Positions 34,854 through 44,075 of a stretch of DNA of 64,000 bases are shown here, one piece after another. The notes under the pieces were generated by a model. It ran no database searches. It was not told the origin of the DNA and saw only the letters and a list, made by a program, of their open reading frames with translations. Position 1 is the stretch's first letter, and the number at the start of each line of letters is the position of its first letter. Source of the stretch: Paraburkholderia guartelaensis (GTDB lineage Bacteria; Pseudomonadota; Gammaproteobacteria; Burkholderiales; Burkholderiaceae); assembly GCF_004353905.1 (NCBI RefSeq), contig NZ_SMOD01000028.1, forward strand, positions 45,510 through 109,509, written 5' to 3'. The position numbers and the translations under genes were made by a program.

Positions 34854-35570
34854 TCAGGCCAGGCCGCCGTTGATCGAGAGCACTTGCCCTGTCACATAGG
34901 CGGCCGCGTCGGACACCAGGTACGCCACCATGCCCGCGACTTCCTCGGGCTGGCCGGCGCGCTGCGCGGGCACGAGCTGCTTGATGCGCTCGGCGGGAAA
35001 CGCGTGCTCCGCCATGGGCGACGCGATGATACCGGGCGCCACGGCGTTCACCGTGATGCCGCGCGAGGCCAGCTCCAGCGAGAGCGATTTCGTCGCGCCG
35101 ATCAGCCCAGCCTTCGCGGCCGCGTAGTTCGCCTGGCCTCGATTGCCCATCACACCCGCGAGCGAGGCGATGTTGACGATGCGCCCGTGGCGCGTGCGGA
35201 TCATCGGCATGAGAAGCGGCTGCGTCACGTTGAAAAAGCCGTTGAGCGAGACGTCGATCACGCGGCGCCATTGCTCCCGCTTCATGCCCACTAACGGCGC
35301 GTCGTCGTGAATGCCGGCGTTGTTCACCAGGATCTGCACGGGCGCGTCTTCCACGAGACGTGCGAGCGCGGCTTCGGCCGCGTCGGCGTCGGTCACGTCG
35401 AAGGCGATGGCGTGCGCGCTGCCGCCCGCCGCAACGATGCGCTGAGCGACGGCCTCGGCCTCTGCCAGACGCCGGTTCGCGTGCACCCAGACCTCGTGGC
35501 CCGCCTGCGCGAGCGCAACGCTGATGGCCTGCCCGAGTGCGCCGCTGCCGCCTGTCACGAGTGCACGCAT
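34854..35570 (-). CDS. 3-ketoacyl-ACP reductase (FabG-like) of the aryl-polyene-type cluster
   Basis: This 238-residue SDR has VTGGSGALGQAISVAL (residues 5-20), NNAG, the catalytic serine in VNIASLAGVMG, YAAAKAG and a C-terminal SDAAAYVTGQVLSINGGLA. It would reduce the 3-keto group after each chain extension, the job of ApeQ in known aryl-polyene systems. GGAGG lies 8 nt upstream of the ATG at 35570. It sits between the ACP and glycosyltransferase genes, same strand. Confidence 0.9.
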   Translation of the reverse strand: MRALVTGGSGALGQAISVALAQAGHEVWVHANRRLAEAEAVAQRIVAAGGSAHAIAFDVTDADAAEAALARLVEDAPVQILVNNAGIHDDAPLVGMKREQWRRVIDVSLNGFFNVTQPLLMPMIRTRHGRIVNIASLAGVMGNRGQANYAAAKAGLIGATKSLSLELASRGITVNAVAPGIIASPMAEHAFPAERIKQLVPAQRAGQPEEVAGMVAYLVSDAAAYVTGQVLSINGGLA

Positions 35571-35641
35571 GGGGTTTCCTCCATCAATCCTGGCTAGATC
35601 CTGGCCGGCGCCGGCAGTCACGGGACCGCGCGCAGCGCGCG

Positions 35642-35905
35642 TCAGCGCACGCGGTGCGCCGCGACATAGGCGGCGAGCGAACCGAGCGTGGCGAAGATCT
35701 TTTCGTTTTCCGGGTTGTCCGAGCGCAGCTCGAAGCCGTACTTCTTCGAGATCAGCAGCGCGATTTCCAGAATATCGATCGAGTCGAGCCCGAAGCCTTC
35801 GCCGTACAGCGGGGTGTCGGCGCTCACTTCGTCGAGCGACACATCTTCGAGATTCAGCTCTTTCACGATCTGCGTGGCGAGCTCTTGTTCCAGTGCGTTC
35901 ATCAT
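35642..35905 (-). CDS. Acyl carrier protein of the aryl-polyene-type cluster
   Basis: This 87-residue acidic protein has the phosphopantetheine site GFGLDSIDILEIALLISK (serine near residue 42). It carries the growing chain. It is first in the minus-strand unit (ACP, ketoreductase, glycosyltransferase) and divergent from the main biosynthetic operon. Known clusters usually have two ACPs; only this one is seen. Tandem ATGs at 35905 and 35902 leave the start open by one residue. Confidence 0.92.
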   Translation of the reverse strand: MMNALEQELATQIVKELNLEDVSLDEVSADTPLYGEGFGLDSIDILEIALLISKKYGFELRSDNPENEKIFATLGSLAAYVAAHRVR

Positions 35906-36429
35906 GCGTGGGCTCTCCGGGCGTGCGGGCCGAAAGCGCCGGCCACCCGTTTTTAGGGTTCGTTTGATGTAAAAGTTACCAGGATTCTAAGTGAAGGGTT
36001 TCGGTGCGTATACGGTGCTCCCAGGCGAAAGGGTTACAGAGGGTCGGTGCCAGGCGCCGCGCATTTTTGGGATCGGAACGCGCGAGACGCTTGCGCGGCT
36101 TCGGGCCTGTCTGGATCGGACAAAAGCCTTGTCTGGCGCGATTCCGAACATTCAGTTACAAACCGGCGTCTGGCAGGACAGGTGATCGTGTCCCGCCAAT
36201 CTTAAAATGTGCGTGCCTGAACGAGCTTGCAAGAAACCGGCCCGATACTTGCGTTTCTTATGATGTTTCGTGGCGCTTGCCTAACCATACAATTCACTTT
36301 CGACCGTATTTGCGATATTCGCCAGATGCTTTCCTCGCCCAGCCAACCCGTCCTGGACCGTACCGGGGGCGCCTGCCAGCCGGCGCCGTGCGCACGGCGG
36401 CCTGGCGCGCGCGTGCGCGGAGGCCGGCG
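35906..36429. other. 524-bp divergent promoter region of the aryl-polyene-type cluster
   Basis: This long gap separates the two arms of the cluster and should hold both promoters. A short AT-richer part lies at 36180-36330. I found no palindrome, riboswitch or gene I can support; a reading frame continuing upstream of 36430 looks like chance. Confidence 0.5.
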
Positions 36430-37098
36430 ATGAGCACGGTGGCTGCGGCGGCGCGCGCGGTGGCTGGCGTGGCGGCGGTGGCTGGCTGGCAAATCGGCGC
36501 GCATTACGCGGTGGCGACGCCGGGCGCGCACGGCTTCGGCCTGGCCATGGCGCTCGTGCCCCCGCTCGCGATCGCGCTGGCCGCCGCCGCGCGCTCGCCG
36601 CGCCGGGCGTGGCTGCTGCCGCTCTGGACGCTCGTGGTGCTCGCGCTGTGGTTCATGCGCACGCCACTTGCTTTTCACTTTGAGTGGGGACTGTATCTGG
36701 AGCATGTGAGCTTCAACCTCGCGATGGCGCTCCTGTTCGGGCGCACGCTCGCGGCGGGGCGCGTGCCGCTTTGCACGCAGTTCGCGTCGATGATCCACGG
36801 CGGCGCGCTGACGCCTGCCGTTGCGCGCTATACGCGCCAGATCACGCTCGCGTGGACGCTCTTTTTCGTCGCGATTGCCGGCGTTTCGACGCTGATGTTC
36901 GCGGTTGCACCGATCGTCGCGTGGTCGACGTTCGCCAACTATCTGGCGTTGCCGCTCGTGGCGGTGATGTTCGTCGCCGAGCACGCGTGCAGGCGTTTCG
37001 CGCTGCCGGGCGAGCCGAATGCCGGCATGCTCGACGCGATTCGCGCATACCGGCAGACGACCCAGCAGACGGCACAGGCCCGCGCGGAGCATTCCTGA
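36430..37098 (+). CDS. COG4648-type membrane protein of the aryl-polyene-type cluster
   Basis: This 222-residue protein has six or so membrane segments (AVAGVAAVAGWQIGAHYAVA; LVPPLAIALAAAARSPRRAW; ITLAWTLFFVAIAGVSTLMF; FANYLALPLVAVMFVAEHAC). It contains TPLAFHFEWGLYLEHVSFN, characteristic of the COG4648 proteins found in aryl-polyene/flexirubin clusters. Its function is not known. The ATG at 36430 is the first that gives a normal family length. The next gene starts 2 bp after its stop. Confidence 0.8.
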   Translation: MSTVAAAARAVAGVAAVAGWQIGAHYAVATPGAHGFGLAMALVPPLAIALAAAARSPRRAWLLPLWTLVVLALWFMRTPLAFHFEWGLYLEHVSFNLAMALLFGRTLAAGRVPLCTQFASMIHGGALTPAVARYTRQITLAWTLFFVAIAGVSTLMFAVAPIVAWSTFANYLALPLVAVMFVAEHACRRFALPGEPNAGMLDAIRAYRQTTQQTAQARAEHS

Positions 37099-37100
37099 TC

Positions 37101-38951
37101 ATGGATGCCGCTCGCCAGCCTGAATCAAAGCAGGGAACAACGCAGGAATCCGTATTGACTGAAGTTATGCAGACTCATCCGCTCGTTTTTCATACGTCGC
37201 CCGACCAGGTCATTGCCTGGCGCGACGGCGCGCCCGTTACGGTGCGCACGTTCCTCGCCGATGTCACGCGTGTGGCCGCGGCGCTGCCGGCGGGCGGCCA
37301 CGTGTTCAACGTCTGCCGCGACCGCTACCGCTTTACCGTCGGCCTGTGCGCGGCGCTCGTGTCCAGCCGCATCAGCCTGCTGCCCTCCACGCAGACGCCG
37401 GAAACGGTGCGCCAGCTCGCCTCGTTCGCACCCGACGCGTTCTGCCTCCACGATGCGCCTGACTGCGCGATCGACCTGCCGCGTTTCGCGTATCCCGAAG
37501 CCCAACAGGAAGCCGACGAGCACGCGCCCTTCGTCGTCCCGCAGATCGATGCGTCGCGCGTCGCGGCCTACGTGTTCACGTCGGGGTCCACCGGCGCGCC
37601 GGTGCCGCATGGCAAGACGTGGGGCGTGCTGGTGGCGGGCGTGCGCGCGGCGGCCGAGCGGCACGGCCTGCTCGCCGTGCACGATTGCACGATCGTCGGC
37701 ACGGTGCCGCCGCAGCACATGTACGGCTTCGAAGTGACCGTGTTGCTCCCGCTGATCGGCGGCTTCGCGTTCAGCAACCGGCTGCCGTTCTATCCCGTCG
37801 ATATCCGCGACGAACTCGAAGCCGTGCCGCACCCGCGCGTGCTCGTGACCTCGCCGATCCATCTGCGTGCGCTGCTCGCCACCGGTCACGCGCTGCCGCC
37901 GGCCGAGCTGGTGCTCTCCGCCACCGCGCCGCTTTCGGAAAAGCTCGCACTCGAAGCGGAAGCCCGCCTGAAGGCGCCGCTCGTCGAAATCTACGGCAGC
38001 ACCGAAACCGGCCAGATCGCGACGCGCCGCACCGCGAAGGGCGCAACGTGGCAACTGCTCCCGAAGGTCCGCTTCGAAGCGCGCGAAAGCGCGGCCCAGG
38101 ACGACGAAGGCCCGACGATGTGGGTCTCGGGCGGCCATGTGGAAGAACCGGTGCCGATGGGCGACGCCATCGAACTGCTCGACGCGCAGCGTTTCCTGTT
38201 GCACGGGCGCAAGGCGGACCTCATCAACATCGCGGGCAAACGCACCTCGCTCGCCTACCTCAACCATCAGCTCAACGCGATTCCTGGCGTGGTGGACGGC
38301 GTGTTCTTCATGCCCGCTCACCTCGAGCACGATGCGCATACGGGACACGACGTCGTGCAGCGCCTCGTCGCGCTCGTGGTCGCGCCCACGCTGACGCTCG
38401 CCGATCTGCAGCGCGCGCTGCGCGAGCGCATTGATCGCGCGTTTCTGCCGCGTCCGCTCCTGTTCGTCGATTCCCTGCCGCGCAACGACACCGGCAAGCT
38501 GCCGCAAGACGTGCTCGCGGCGTTCGTCGTGCGGCAGATGCGCGGCGGCCTCGCGCCCACCGCGAAGGACACGCGTTGCGCACTGTCCGAACCCGCGACC
38601 ACGCTTTCGTTCACGATTCCCGCCGATCATCCCGCGCTGCCGGGCCACTTCCCAGGTCACCCGATCGTGCCCGGCGTCGTGCTGCTCGATCACGCCATCG
38701 ACGCGATCGGCGACGCGCTGAACCGGCCGTTCACCACGTTCAAGCTCAGCACCGCGAAATTCCTGAGCCCGGCCGCGCCGGGCGAAACACTCGACCTCGC
38801 ATGGGACGCGGCGGCGAGCGGCGCGATCCGCTTCACGCTGCGCGCGGGCGCGCGCGATGTCGCGAGCGGCGTCATCAGTGACGCGCCCGTTGACGCACTC
38901 GGCGCCGAGCCGCTCACGCGCGCGAGCGCGCAAACCGGAGCGCAGCCATGA
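37101..38951 (+). CDS. Acyl-ACP/CoA ligase fused to a hotdog dehydratase
   Basis: This 616-residue protein joins two usual cluster proteins. Residues about 20-490 are an AMP-forming ligase: VFTSGSTGAPVPHGKTW (P-loop, near 155-171), VEIYGSTETGQIATRR, LHGRKADLINIAGKRTS and the catalytic lysine in PRNDTGKLPQ. Residues about 500-610 are an ApeI/FabA-type dehydratase with HPALPGHFPGHPIVPGVVLL (near 510-529). The ligase would load the aryl starter on the ACP; the dehydratase would form the double bonds. Start at 37101; ATG at residue 24 is an alternative. It overlaps the acyltransferase gene by 4 bp. Confidence 0.88.
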   Translation: MDAARQPESKQGTTQESVLTEVMQTHPLVFHTSPDQVIAWRDGAPVTVRTFLADVTRVAAALPAGGHVFNVCRDRYRFTVGLCAALVSSRISLLPSTQTPETVRQLASFAPDAFCLHDAPDCAIDLPRFAYPEAQQEADEHAPFVVPQIDASRVAAYVFTSGSTGAPVPHGKTWGVLVAGVRAAAERHGLLAVHDCTIVGTVPPQHMYGFEVTVLLPLIGGFAFSNRLPFYPVDIRDELEAVPHPRVLVTSPIHLRALLATGHALPPAELVLSATAPLSEKLALEAEARLKAPLVEIYGSTETGQIATRRTAKGATWQLLPKVRFEARESAAQDDEGPTMWVSGGHVEEPVPMGDAIELLDAQRFLLHGRKADLINIAGKRTSLAYLNHQLNAIPGVVDGVFFMPAHLEHDAHTGHDVVQRLVALVVAPTLTLADLQRALRERIDRAFLPRPLLFVDSLPRNDTGKLPQDVLAAFVVRQMRGGLAPTAKDTRCALSEPATTLSFTIPADHPALPGHFPGHPIVPGVVLLDHAIDAIGDALNRPFTTFKLSTAKFLSPAAPGETLDLAWDAAASGAIRFTLRAGARDVASGVISDAPVDALGAEPLTRASAQTGAQP

Positions 38952-39997
38952 CCAAGCGCACCGATTGGGCGAACCAGCAGGAGCGCAGCAACACGCTGCT
39001 CCTGCGCGTCATGACGTGGCTCTCGCTGCGCCTGGGGCGCCGCGCGGGCCGCGCGCTGCTGCATTTGATCGCGCTGTATTTCGTGCTGTTTTCGCCGCGC
39101 GCGTGCGCGGCCTCGCGCGACTACCTGCGCCGCGTGCTGGGCCGCCCGGCGCATTGGCGCGACATCTATCGCCACGTGTTCACGTTCGCTTCGACGATCC
39201 ACGACCGCATCTACCTGGCGAACGCGCGCTTCGACATGTTCGATATCCGCCCGCACGGCCATACGCTCGTGGACGAGACGCTCGCCAAGGGGCGCGGCGT
39301 GTTCCTGATGGGCGCGCACCTCGGCAGCTTCGAGATCGTGCGCGCGCTCGGCCGCACGCGGCCCGACCTGCGCGTGGTCGTGACGATGTACGAAGAGAAC
39401 GCGCAGAAGATCAACGCGACGCTCGCCGCCGTGAATCCCGCGGCGAAACCGGAAGTGATCGGGCTCGGCCAGGTCGGCTCGATGCTGAAGGTGCACGAGC
39501 GTCTCGACCAGAACTGCATGGTGGGCATGCTCGCGGACCGCACGCTGCTCGCCGACGACGACGCCACCATGCGCCGCATGGCGTTTCTCGGCGAGCCGGC
39601 GGCGTTCCCGCTCGGTCCGCTCTACATGGCCGCGATGCTCAAGCGCCCTGTGCTGTTCATGACGGGCCTGTATCGCGGCGGCAATCGCTACGACGTGCAC
39701 TTCGAAACGCTGGCGGACTTCACCGACGTGCCGCGCGAGGCGCGCCAGCGCGCCATCGACACGGCGCTCGTGCGCTATGTCGCGCTGCTCGACCGCTATT
39801 GCCGCAAGGCGCCGTACAACTGGTTCAACTACTACGACTTCTGGCAGGGCGGCAAGCAGGGCGCGCAAGCTGGCGCGCCGGCATCGGCAACCGCGGCAGC
39901 AAGCGCCGCGGCCCGTGCGCCGGCGCCATCTCCGGTGCGCCGCCGCGAGACGCGCCCCCATGCCGAGCTTCCCGTGCACGAGGTGACCGACGCATGA
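38948..39997 (+). CDS. LpxL/HtrB-like (LPLAT) acyltransferase
   Basis: This 349-residue protein has the lauroyl-acyltransferase-like catalytic motif GAHLGSFEIVRALG (histidine near residue 120, with glutamate four residues on), then MYEENAQKINATLAAVNPAA, MLADRTLLADDD and YMAAMLKRPVLFMTGLYRGG. A hydrophobic N-terminus anchors it in the inner membrane. In aryl-polyene clusters this enzyme acylates the lipid anchor. The last 60 residues are Ala/Pro-rich and unlike the family. Translationally coupled to both neighbours. Confidence 0.87.
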   Translation: MTKRTDWANQQERSNTLLLRVMTWLSLRLGRRAGRALLHLIALYFVLFSPRACAASRDYLRRVLGRPAHWRDIYRHVFTFASTIHDRIYLANARFDMFDIRPHGHTLVDETLAKGRGVFLMGAHLGSFEIVRALGRTRPDLRVVVTMYEENAQKINATLAAVNPAAKPEVIGLGQVGSMLKVHERLDQNCMVGMLADRTLLADDDATMRRMAFLGEPAAFPLGPLYMAAMLKRPVLFMTGLYRGGNRYDVHFETLADFTDVPREARQRAIDTALVRYVALLDRYCRKAPYNWFNYYDFWQGGKQGAQAGAPASATAAASAAARAPAPSPVRRRETRPHAELPVHEVTDA

Positions 39998-40647
39998 GCG
40001 CGATCCGTCGTTGCGCAACCTTGCGCACGCGCTGCCAGCGTGCGCTGGCGAGCGCCGCTTTCATTGCCGCTTCCATCATGACGGCGGCCGCGCCTGCCGC
40101 GCAGGCACAGGCTGCCGAATCCGCGCAGCCCGCCTGGACGCTCGACCGTCTGATGTCCACGCTCGCGCAGCACAAGTCCGGCCACGCGAGCTTCACCGAG
40201 ACGAAGTACCTCTCGATCGCGGCACAGCCCGTGGAGTCGTCGGGCGAACTCGTGTTCGTCGCGCCCGATCATCTGGAAAAGATCACGCAGAACCCGAAGC
40301 CGGAGCACCTCGTGGTGGACGGCGACATGTTGACCGTGCAGCGCGAGAACCACAAATACACGCTGGCGCTCGCTCGCTATCCGGAGCTGGGCGCGTTCAT
40401 CGAGAGCATCCGTGCGACGCTCGCGGGCAACCGCTTCGCGCTGGAGCAGGTGTACAAGGTCGCGCTCACGGGTGAGGGCGACGACTGGACGCTCACGCTC
40501 ACGCCGCTCGACTCGCGCATGCGCAAGGTGGTGAGCACGATCACGATCGACGGCACGCGCGACGCAATGCGCAGCGTCGCGATCCAGCAGGCAGACGGCG
40601 ATCATTCGGTGATGCGTCTGCATGCCCTTTCCGCGGACGCGAACTGA
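39994..40647 (+). CDS. LolA-like outer-membrane lipoprotein carrier of the cluster
   Basis: This 217-residue protein has a long signal peptide ending around AAPAAQAQA and a LolA-type fold: LMSTLAQHKSGHASFTETKY, SGELVFVAPDHLEKITQNPK, LVVDGDMLTVQRENHKYTLA. In this context it probably moves the pigment lipid through the periplasm, not lipoproteins. It overlaps the acyltransferase gene by 4 bp and the MMPL gene by 1 bp (TGATG). Confidence 0.88.
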   Translation: MSAIRRCATLRTRCQRALASAAFIAASIMTAAAPAAQAQAAESAQPAWTLDRLMSTLAQHKSGHASFTETKYLSIAAQPVESSGELVFVAPDHLEKITQNPKPEHLVVDGDMLTVQRENHKYTLALARYPELGAFIESIRATLAGNRFALEQVYKVALTGEGDDWTLTLTPLDSRMRKVVSTITIDGTRDAMRSVAIQQADGDHSVMRLHALSADAN

Positions 40648-43190
40648 TGGACCCGCGCGCCCATCCGGTCCTTGCGCGCGGCTTCGCGCTCGTGCAGCGC
40701 CGCGCCGTTGCGGTGTGGCTGCTGTGCCTCGTCGCGTGCGCGGTGGCGATCGGCCGCGCGAATTTCACCGCCGATCTCTCGGCGTTTCTGCCGCGCTCCC
40801 CGAGCCCCACGCAGCAAGTGCTCGTCGATCAACTGCGCGACGGCCTGGCTTCCCGGCTGATTCTCGTCGGCATCGACGGCGGCTACGAGAGCACGCGCGC
40901 CGAACTTTCGCGCCGCGTGGCGGCGACCTTGCGCGCCGACCCGCAATTCGTGGCGATCCACAACGGCTCGGGCCAGAACGACGCGCGCGACGAGCAGTTC
41001 ATGTTCGCGCACCGCTATGTGCTGAGCCCCGCGGTCACGCCGCAGCACTTTACGGAACGAGGGTTGCACGAGGCGCTGGGCGAGAGCCTCGATCTGCTGA
41101 CTTCGTCGGCGGGCCTCGTTGCCAAGGACCTGCTGCCGCACGACCCCACGGGCGAAGTGGCGGCGATGGTCGGCCAGCTCGACAGCGCGGCGCAGCCTGC
41201 GAGCCGCGGCGGCGTATGGGCTTCGCGCGACGGCCGGCGCGCCGTGCTGGTGGCGCAAACGGCAGCTGCCGGCTCCGATACCGACGCCCAGTCCCACGCC
41301 ATCGACGCCGTGCGCGCCGCCTTTGCCGCCGCCACGCGCACCTTGCCCAATGCTTCGGCCTACCAGGTATCGTTGACGGGGCCGGGCGTGTTCGGCGTCG
41401 CCACGCGCGACGCGATTCGCCACGACGTGGAACGCCTCTCCACCCTGAGCCTCGTGCTGATCGTCGCGCTGCTGCTCACGCTGTACCGCTCGCCGCGCAC
41501 GCTGGGGCTCGGGCTCCTGCCGGTGTTCTCGGGCGTGGCGGCGGGCATTGCCACGGTTTCGCTCGTGTTCGGCACGGTGCATGGTTTGACGCTCGGCTTC
41601 GGCACGACGCTGATGGGCGAGGCGGTGGACTATTCGATCTATCTGTTCGTGCAGTCGTCGCAAGGCGGCCCCCGCGGCGCGCCTCAGAGCCGCGAGACGA
41701 TGCGCGCATGGCTCGCCGCTTACTGGCCGACCATCCGCCTTGGCGTGCTGACCTCGGTGTGCGGCTTCGCGACGATGCTGTTCTCGGGCTTCCCCGGCCT
41801 CGTGCAACTCGGGCTCTATTCGATTGCGGGCCTCGTGAGCGCCGCGCTCGTCACGCGCTTCGTGCTGCCGCAGCTGTCGGGCGGCGCAGTCGCGATTCGT
41901 GATGTCTCGCGCATCGGCGCTTCGCTCGCGCGACTCGCGCACGCCGCGCCGCGCCTGCGTTGGCCGCTCGCGGCGCTCGTGCTCGCCGCGCTGGCGTCGC
42001 TCTGGTTGCATCGCGACGACCTCTGGAGCCACGAACTTTCCTCCCTGAGCCCGGTGCCCACCGCGAGCCAGGCGCTCGACACGCGCCTGCGCGCGGACGT
42101 GGGCGCGCCCGACGTGCGCTATCTCGTGGTGATTCCGGCCGCGAGCGAGCAGGCCGCGCTCGAAGGCGCGGAGAAGGTCGGCGCGCAACTGCAGCCGCTC
42201 GTCGAGCGTGGCGTGCTGGGCGGCTTCGAGAGCCCCGCGCGCTACCTGCCGAGCGACGCCACACAGCGTGCGCGCCTCGCGAGCCTGCCCGGCAAGGACG
42301 TGCTCACGGCGCGCCTGCAAGAGGCGATCAAGAACCAGCCGGTGGACGTGAGGCCCGACGCCTTCACGCCGTTCCTCGCCGACGTCGAGGCGGCGCGCAA
42401 CGCGCCGCTCGTCACGCGCGCGGACCTCAAGGGCACGTCGATGGCGCTCGCCGTCGATGCGCTCCTGACCCAGCGCGACGGCCAGTGGAGCGCCATGCTC
42501 GCCTTGCGCGCGCCGCGCCATTCACAAAGCGCGCAAGCCGTGAATACGCCGAGCCTCGACGCCAGCTCCGTGAGCGATGCCGTCGCCCGTGCGAACGTGC
42601 CGGGCGCGCTCTTCGTCGACATGAAGGCCGAAGCCGACCGCATGTACGTGGACTACGTGCACGAAGACATTCGCCTCTCGCTCGCGGGTTTCGTCGTTAT
42701 CGTCTTACTGCTGGTGTTCGCGCTACGCTCGTTCTCGCGTGCGGCGAGGGCGCTCGCGCCGCTCGTCGCGTCGGTGCTGGTCGTGGCGGCGGGATTCGCA
42801 CTGGCGGGCGTATCGCTCACCATCCTGCACCTGGTCGGCATGCTGCTCATCGTCGCGGTGGGCTCGAACTATGCGCTGTTCTTCTGCAAGCGCGACGACG
42901 CAGCGGGCATCACGCCGCGCACGCTCGTCTCGCTGCTCGTCGCCAATCTCGCGACGGTGGCGGGCTTCGGCCTGCTCTCGCTGTCTCATGTGCCGCTGCT
43001 CGAAACGTTCGGGCTGACGGTCGGGCCCGGCGCGATGCTTGCGCTCGTATTCGCGGCGATTCTCGCGCCGCCGCTCGTGCACAGCAGCGCCGAGGCGCAC
43101 GTGGCCGCCGATACCCCCGACGAGCGGCGGCCCGCTCGCCCGCGCCCCGAACGCGCGCATATGACCCACCCGCACGGAGGCCGCGCATGA
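40647..43190 (+). CDS. MMPL/RND-family exporter of the aryl-polyene-type cluster
   Basis: This 847-residue inner-membrane protein has the MMPL layout: one N-terminal segment, a periplasmic loop, five segments (LSLVLIVALLLTLYRSPRTL; GLTLGFGTTLMGEAVDYSIY; LGVLTSVCGFATMLFSGFPG), a second long loop, and five more (LAGFVVIVLLLVFALRSFSR; HLVGMLLIVAVGSNYALFFC). The GEAVDYSIY segment resembles the proton-relay region. It should export the polyene or its lipid form. Placed between lolA-like and deacetylase genes, overlapping both. Confidence 0.9.
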   Translation: MDPRAHPVLARGFALVQRRAVAVWLLCLVACAVAIGRANFTADLSAFLPRSPSPTQQVLVDQLRDGLASRLILVGIDGGYESTRAELSRRVAATLRADPQFVAIHNGSGQNDARDEQFMFAHRYVLSPAVTPQHFTERGLHEALGESLDLLTSSAGLVAKDLLPHDPTGEVAAMVGQLDSAAQPASRGGVWASRDGRRAVLVAQTAAAGSDTDAQSHAIDAVRAAFAAATRTLPNASAYQVSLTGPGVFGVATRDAIRHDVERLSTLSLVLIVALLLTLYRSPRTLGLGLLPVFSGVAAGIATVSLVFGTVHGLTLGFGTTLMGEAVDYSIYLFVQSSQGGPRGAPQSRETMRAWLAAYWPTIRLGVLTSVCGFATMLFSGFPGLVQLGLYSIAGLVSAALVTRFVLPQLSGGAVAIRDVSRIGASLARLAHAAPRLRWPLAALVLAALASLWLHRDDLWSHELSSLSPVPTASQALDTRLRADVGAPDVRYLVVIPAASEQAALEGAEKVGAQLQPLVERGVLGGFESPARYLPSDATQRARLASLPGKDVLTARLQEAIKNQPVDVRPDAFTPFLADVEAARNAPLVTRADLKGTSMALAVDALLTQRDGQWSAMLALRAPRHSQSAQAVNTPSLDASSVSDAVARANVPGALFVDMKAEADRMYVDYVHEDIRLSLAGFVVIVLLLVFALRSFSRAARALAPLVASVLVVAAGFALAGVSLTILHLVGMLLIVAVGSNYALFFCKRDDAAGITPRTLVSLLVANLATVAGFGLLSLSHVPLLETFGLTVGPGAMLALVFAAILAPPLVHSSAEAHVAADTPDERRPARPRPERAHMTHPHGGRA

Positions 43191-44047
43191 ACTCGGCTTC
43201 GTTGCCCACTACGCGTGTGACGCCCGCGTCCGCCACGGCGCGCCGCTGGATGCCGTCGCCGTCCATTTGCGGCGCGGCGGCGGTGCACGCGGGCGCGGCC
43301 GCCGCCCTGGTCGCGCAGCCGCACGCATGGCCGTGGGCCGCGGGCAGCGTGGTCGCGTCGCATCTCGCGCTCATCGCCGCGGGCCTGTGGCCGCGCAGCG
43401 CGTTGCTCGGCCCGAACTGGACGCGCCTGCCCGAACACGCGGGGCAGCGCATCGCGCTCACCATCGACGATGGTCCGGACCCCGAAGTGACACCGCGCGT
43501 GCTCGACCTGCTCGACCACTTCGATGCGCGCGCAACGTTCTTCTGCATCGGCGATCTGGCGCAACGCCACCCGCATCTGGTCGAAGCGATCGTGGCGCGC
43601 GGCCATGCCGTCGAGAACCATAGTCAGAGCCATCGGCATACGTTTTCGGTCTCGGGGCCGCTCGTGATGAAGCGCGAGATCGAGGCGGCGCAGCGCACGC
43701 TTACCGAAATCGCAGGTACGCCGCCGCGCTTTTTCCGCGCACCGGCTGGCCTGCGCAATCCGTTCCTCGAGCCGGTGCTGTGCGGCCTCGGCCTGCACCT
43801 CGCGAGCTGGACGCGGCGCGGCTTCGACACCCGCGCGAAAGACGCCGGCACGGTCACGCACCGTCTGCTCGATGGACTGGCTGCCCGCGACATCCTGCTC
43901 GTGCACGACGGCCACGCGGCGCGCGACGCGCGCGGCGAGCCGCTCGTGCTCGACGTGCTGCCGCCGCTCCTGCGCGCCGCCGCCGAACGCCAGCTGCAGT
44001 GGACCACACTGCGCGCGTGCCTCGACGGCGAGGCCGGTCAACCCTGA
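43187..44047 (+). CDS. Polysaccharide deacetylase (NodB domain) inside the aryl-polyene-type cluster
   Basis: This 286-residue protein has one or two N-terminal membrane segments and a NodB domain with its metal/catalytic residues: LTIDDGPDPEVTPRVL (aspartates near 93-94), ENHSQSHRHTFSVS (the two histidines), FFRAPAGLRNP and ILLVHDGHAA. It removes acetyl groups from N-acetyl sugars. It is not a standard member of aryl-polyene clusters and may trim a sugar head group added by the glycosyltransferase; that link is inferred. It overlaps the MMPL gene by 4 bp, so it is part of the operon. Confidence 0.88.
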   Translation: MNSASLPTTRVTPASATARRWMPSPSICGAAAVHAGAAAALVAQPHAWPWAAGSVVASHLALIAAGLWPRSALLGPNWTRLPEHAGQRIALTIDDGPDPEVTPRVLDLLDHFDARATFFCIGDLAQRHPHLVEAIVARGHAVENHSQSHRHTFSVSGPLVMKREIEAAQRTLTEIAGTPPRFFRAPAGLRNPFLEPVLCGLGLHLASWTRRGFDTRAKDAGTVTHRLLDGLAARDILLVHDGHAARDARGEPLVLDVLPPLLRAAAERQLQWTTLRACLDGEAGQP

Positions 44048-44075
44048 TCCACCGCTGCGCCAACGGAACGACTGA

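Noticed and set aside
36004..36429. In-frame upstream extension of the COG4648 gene
   Set aside because: The added 142 residues have no membrane segment or conserved pattern, contain many Cys/Arg, and lie in what should be a divergent promoter region.
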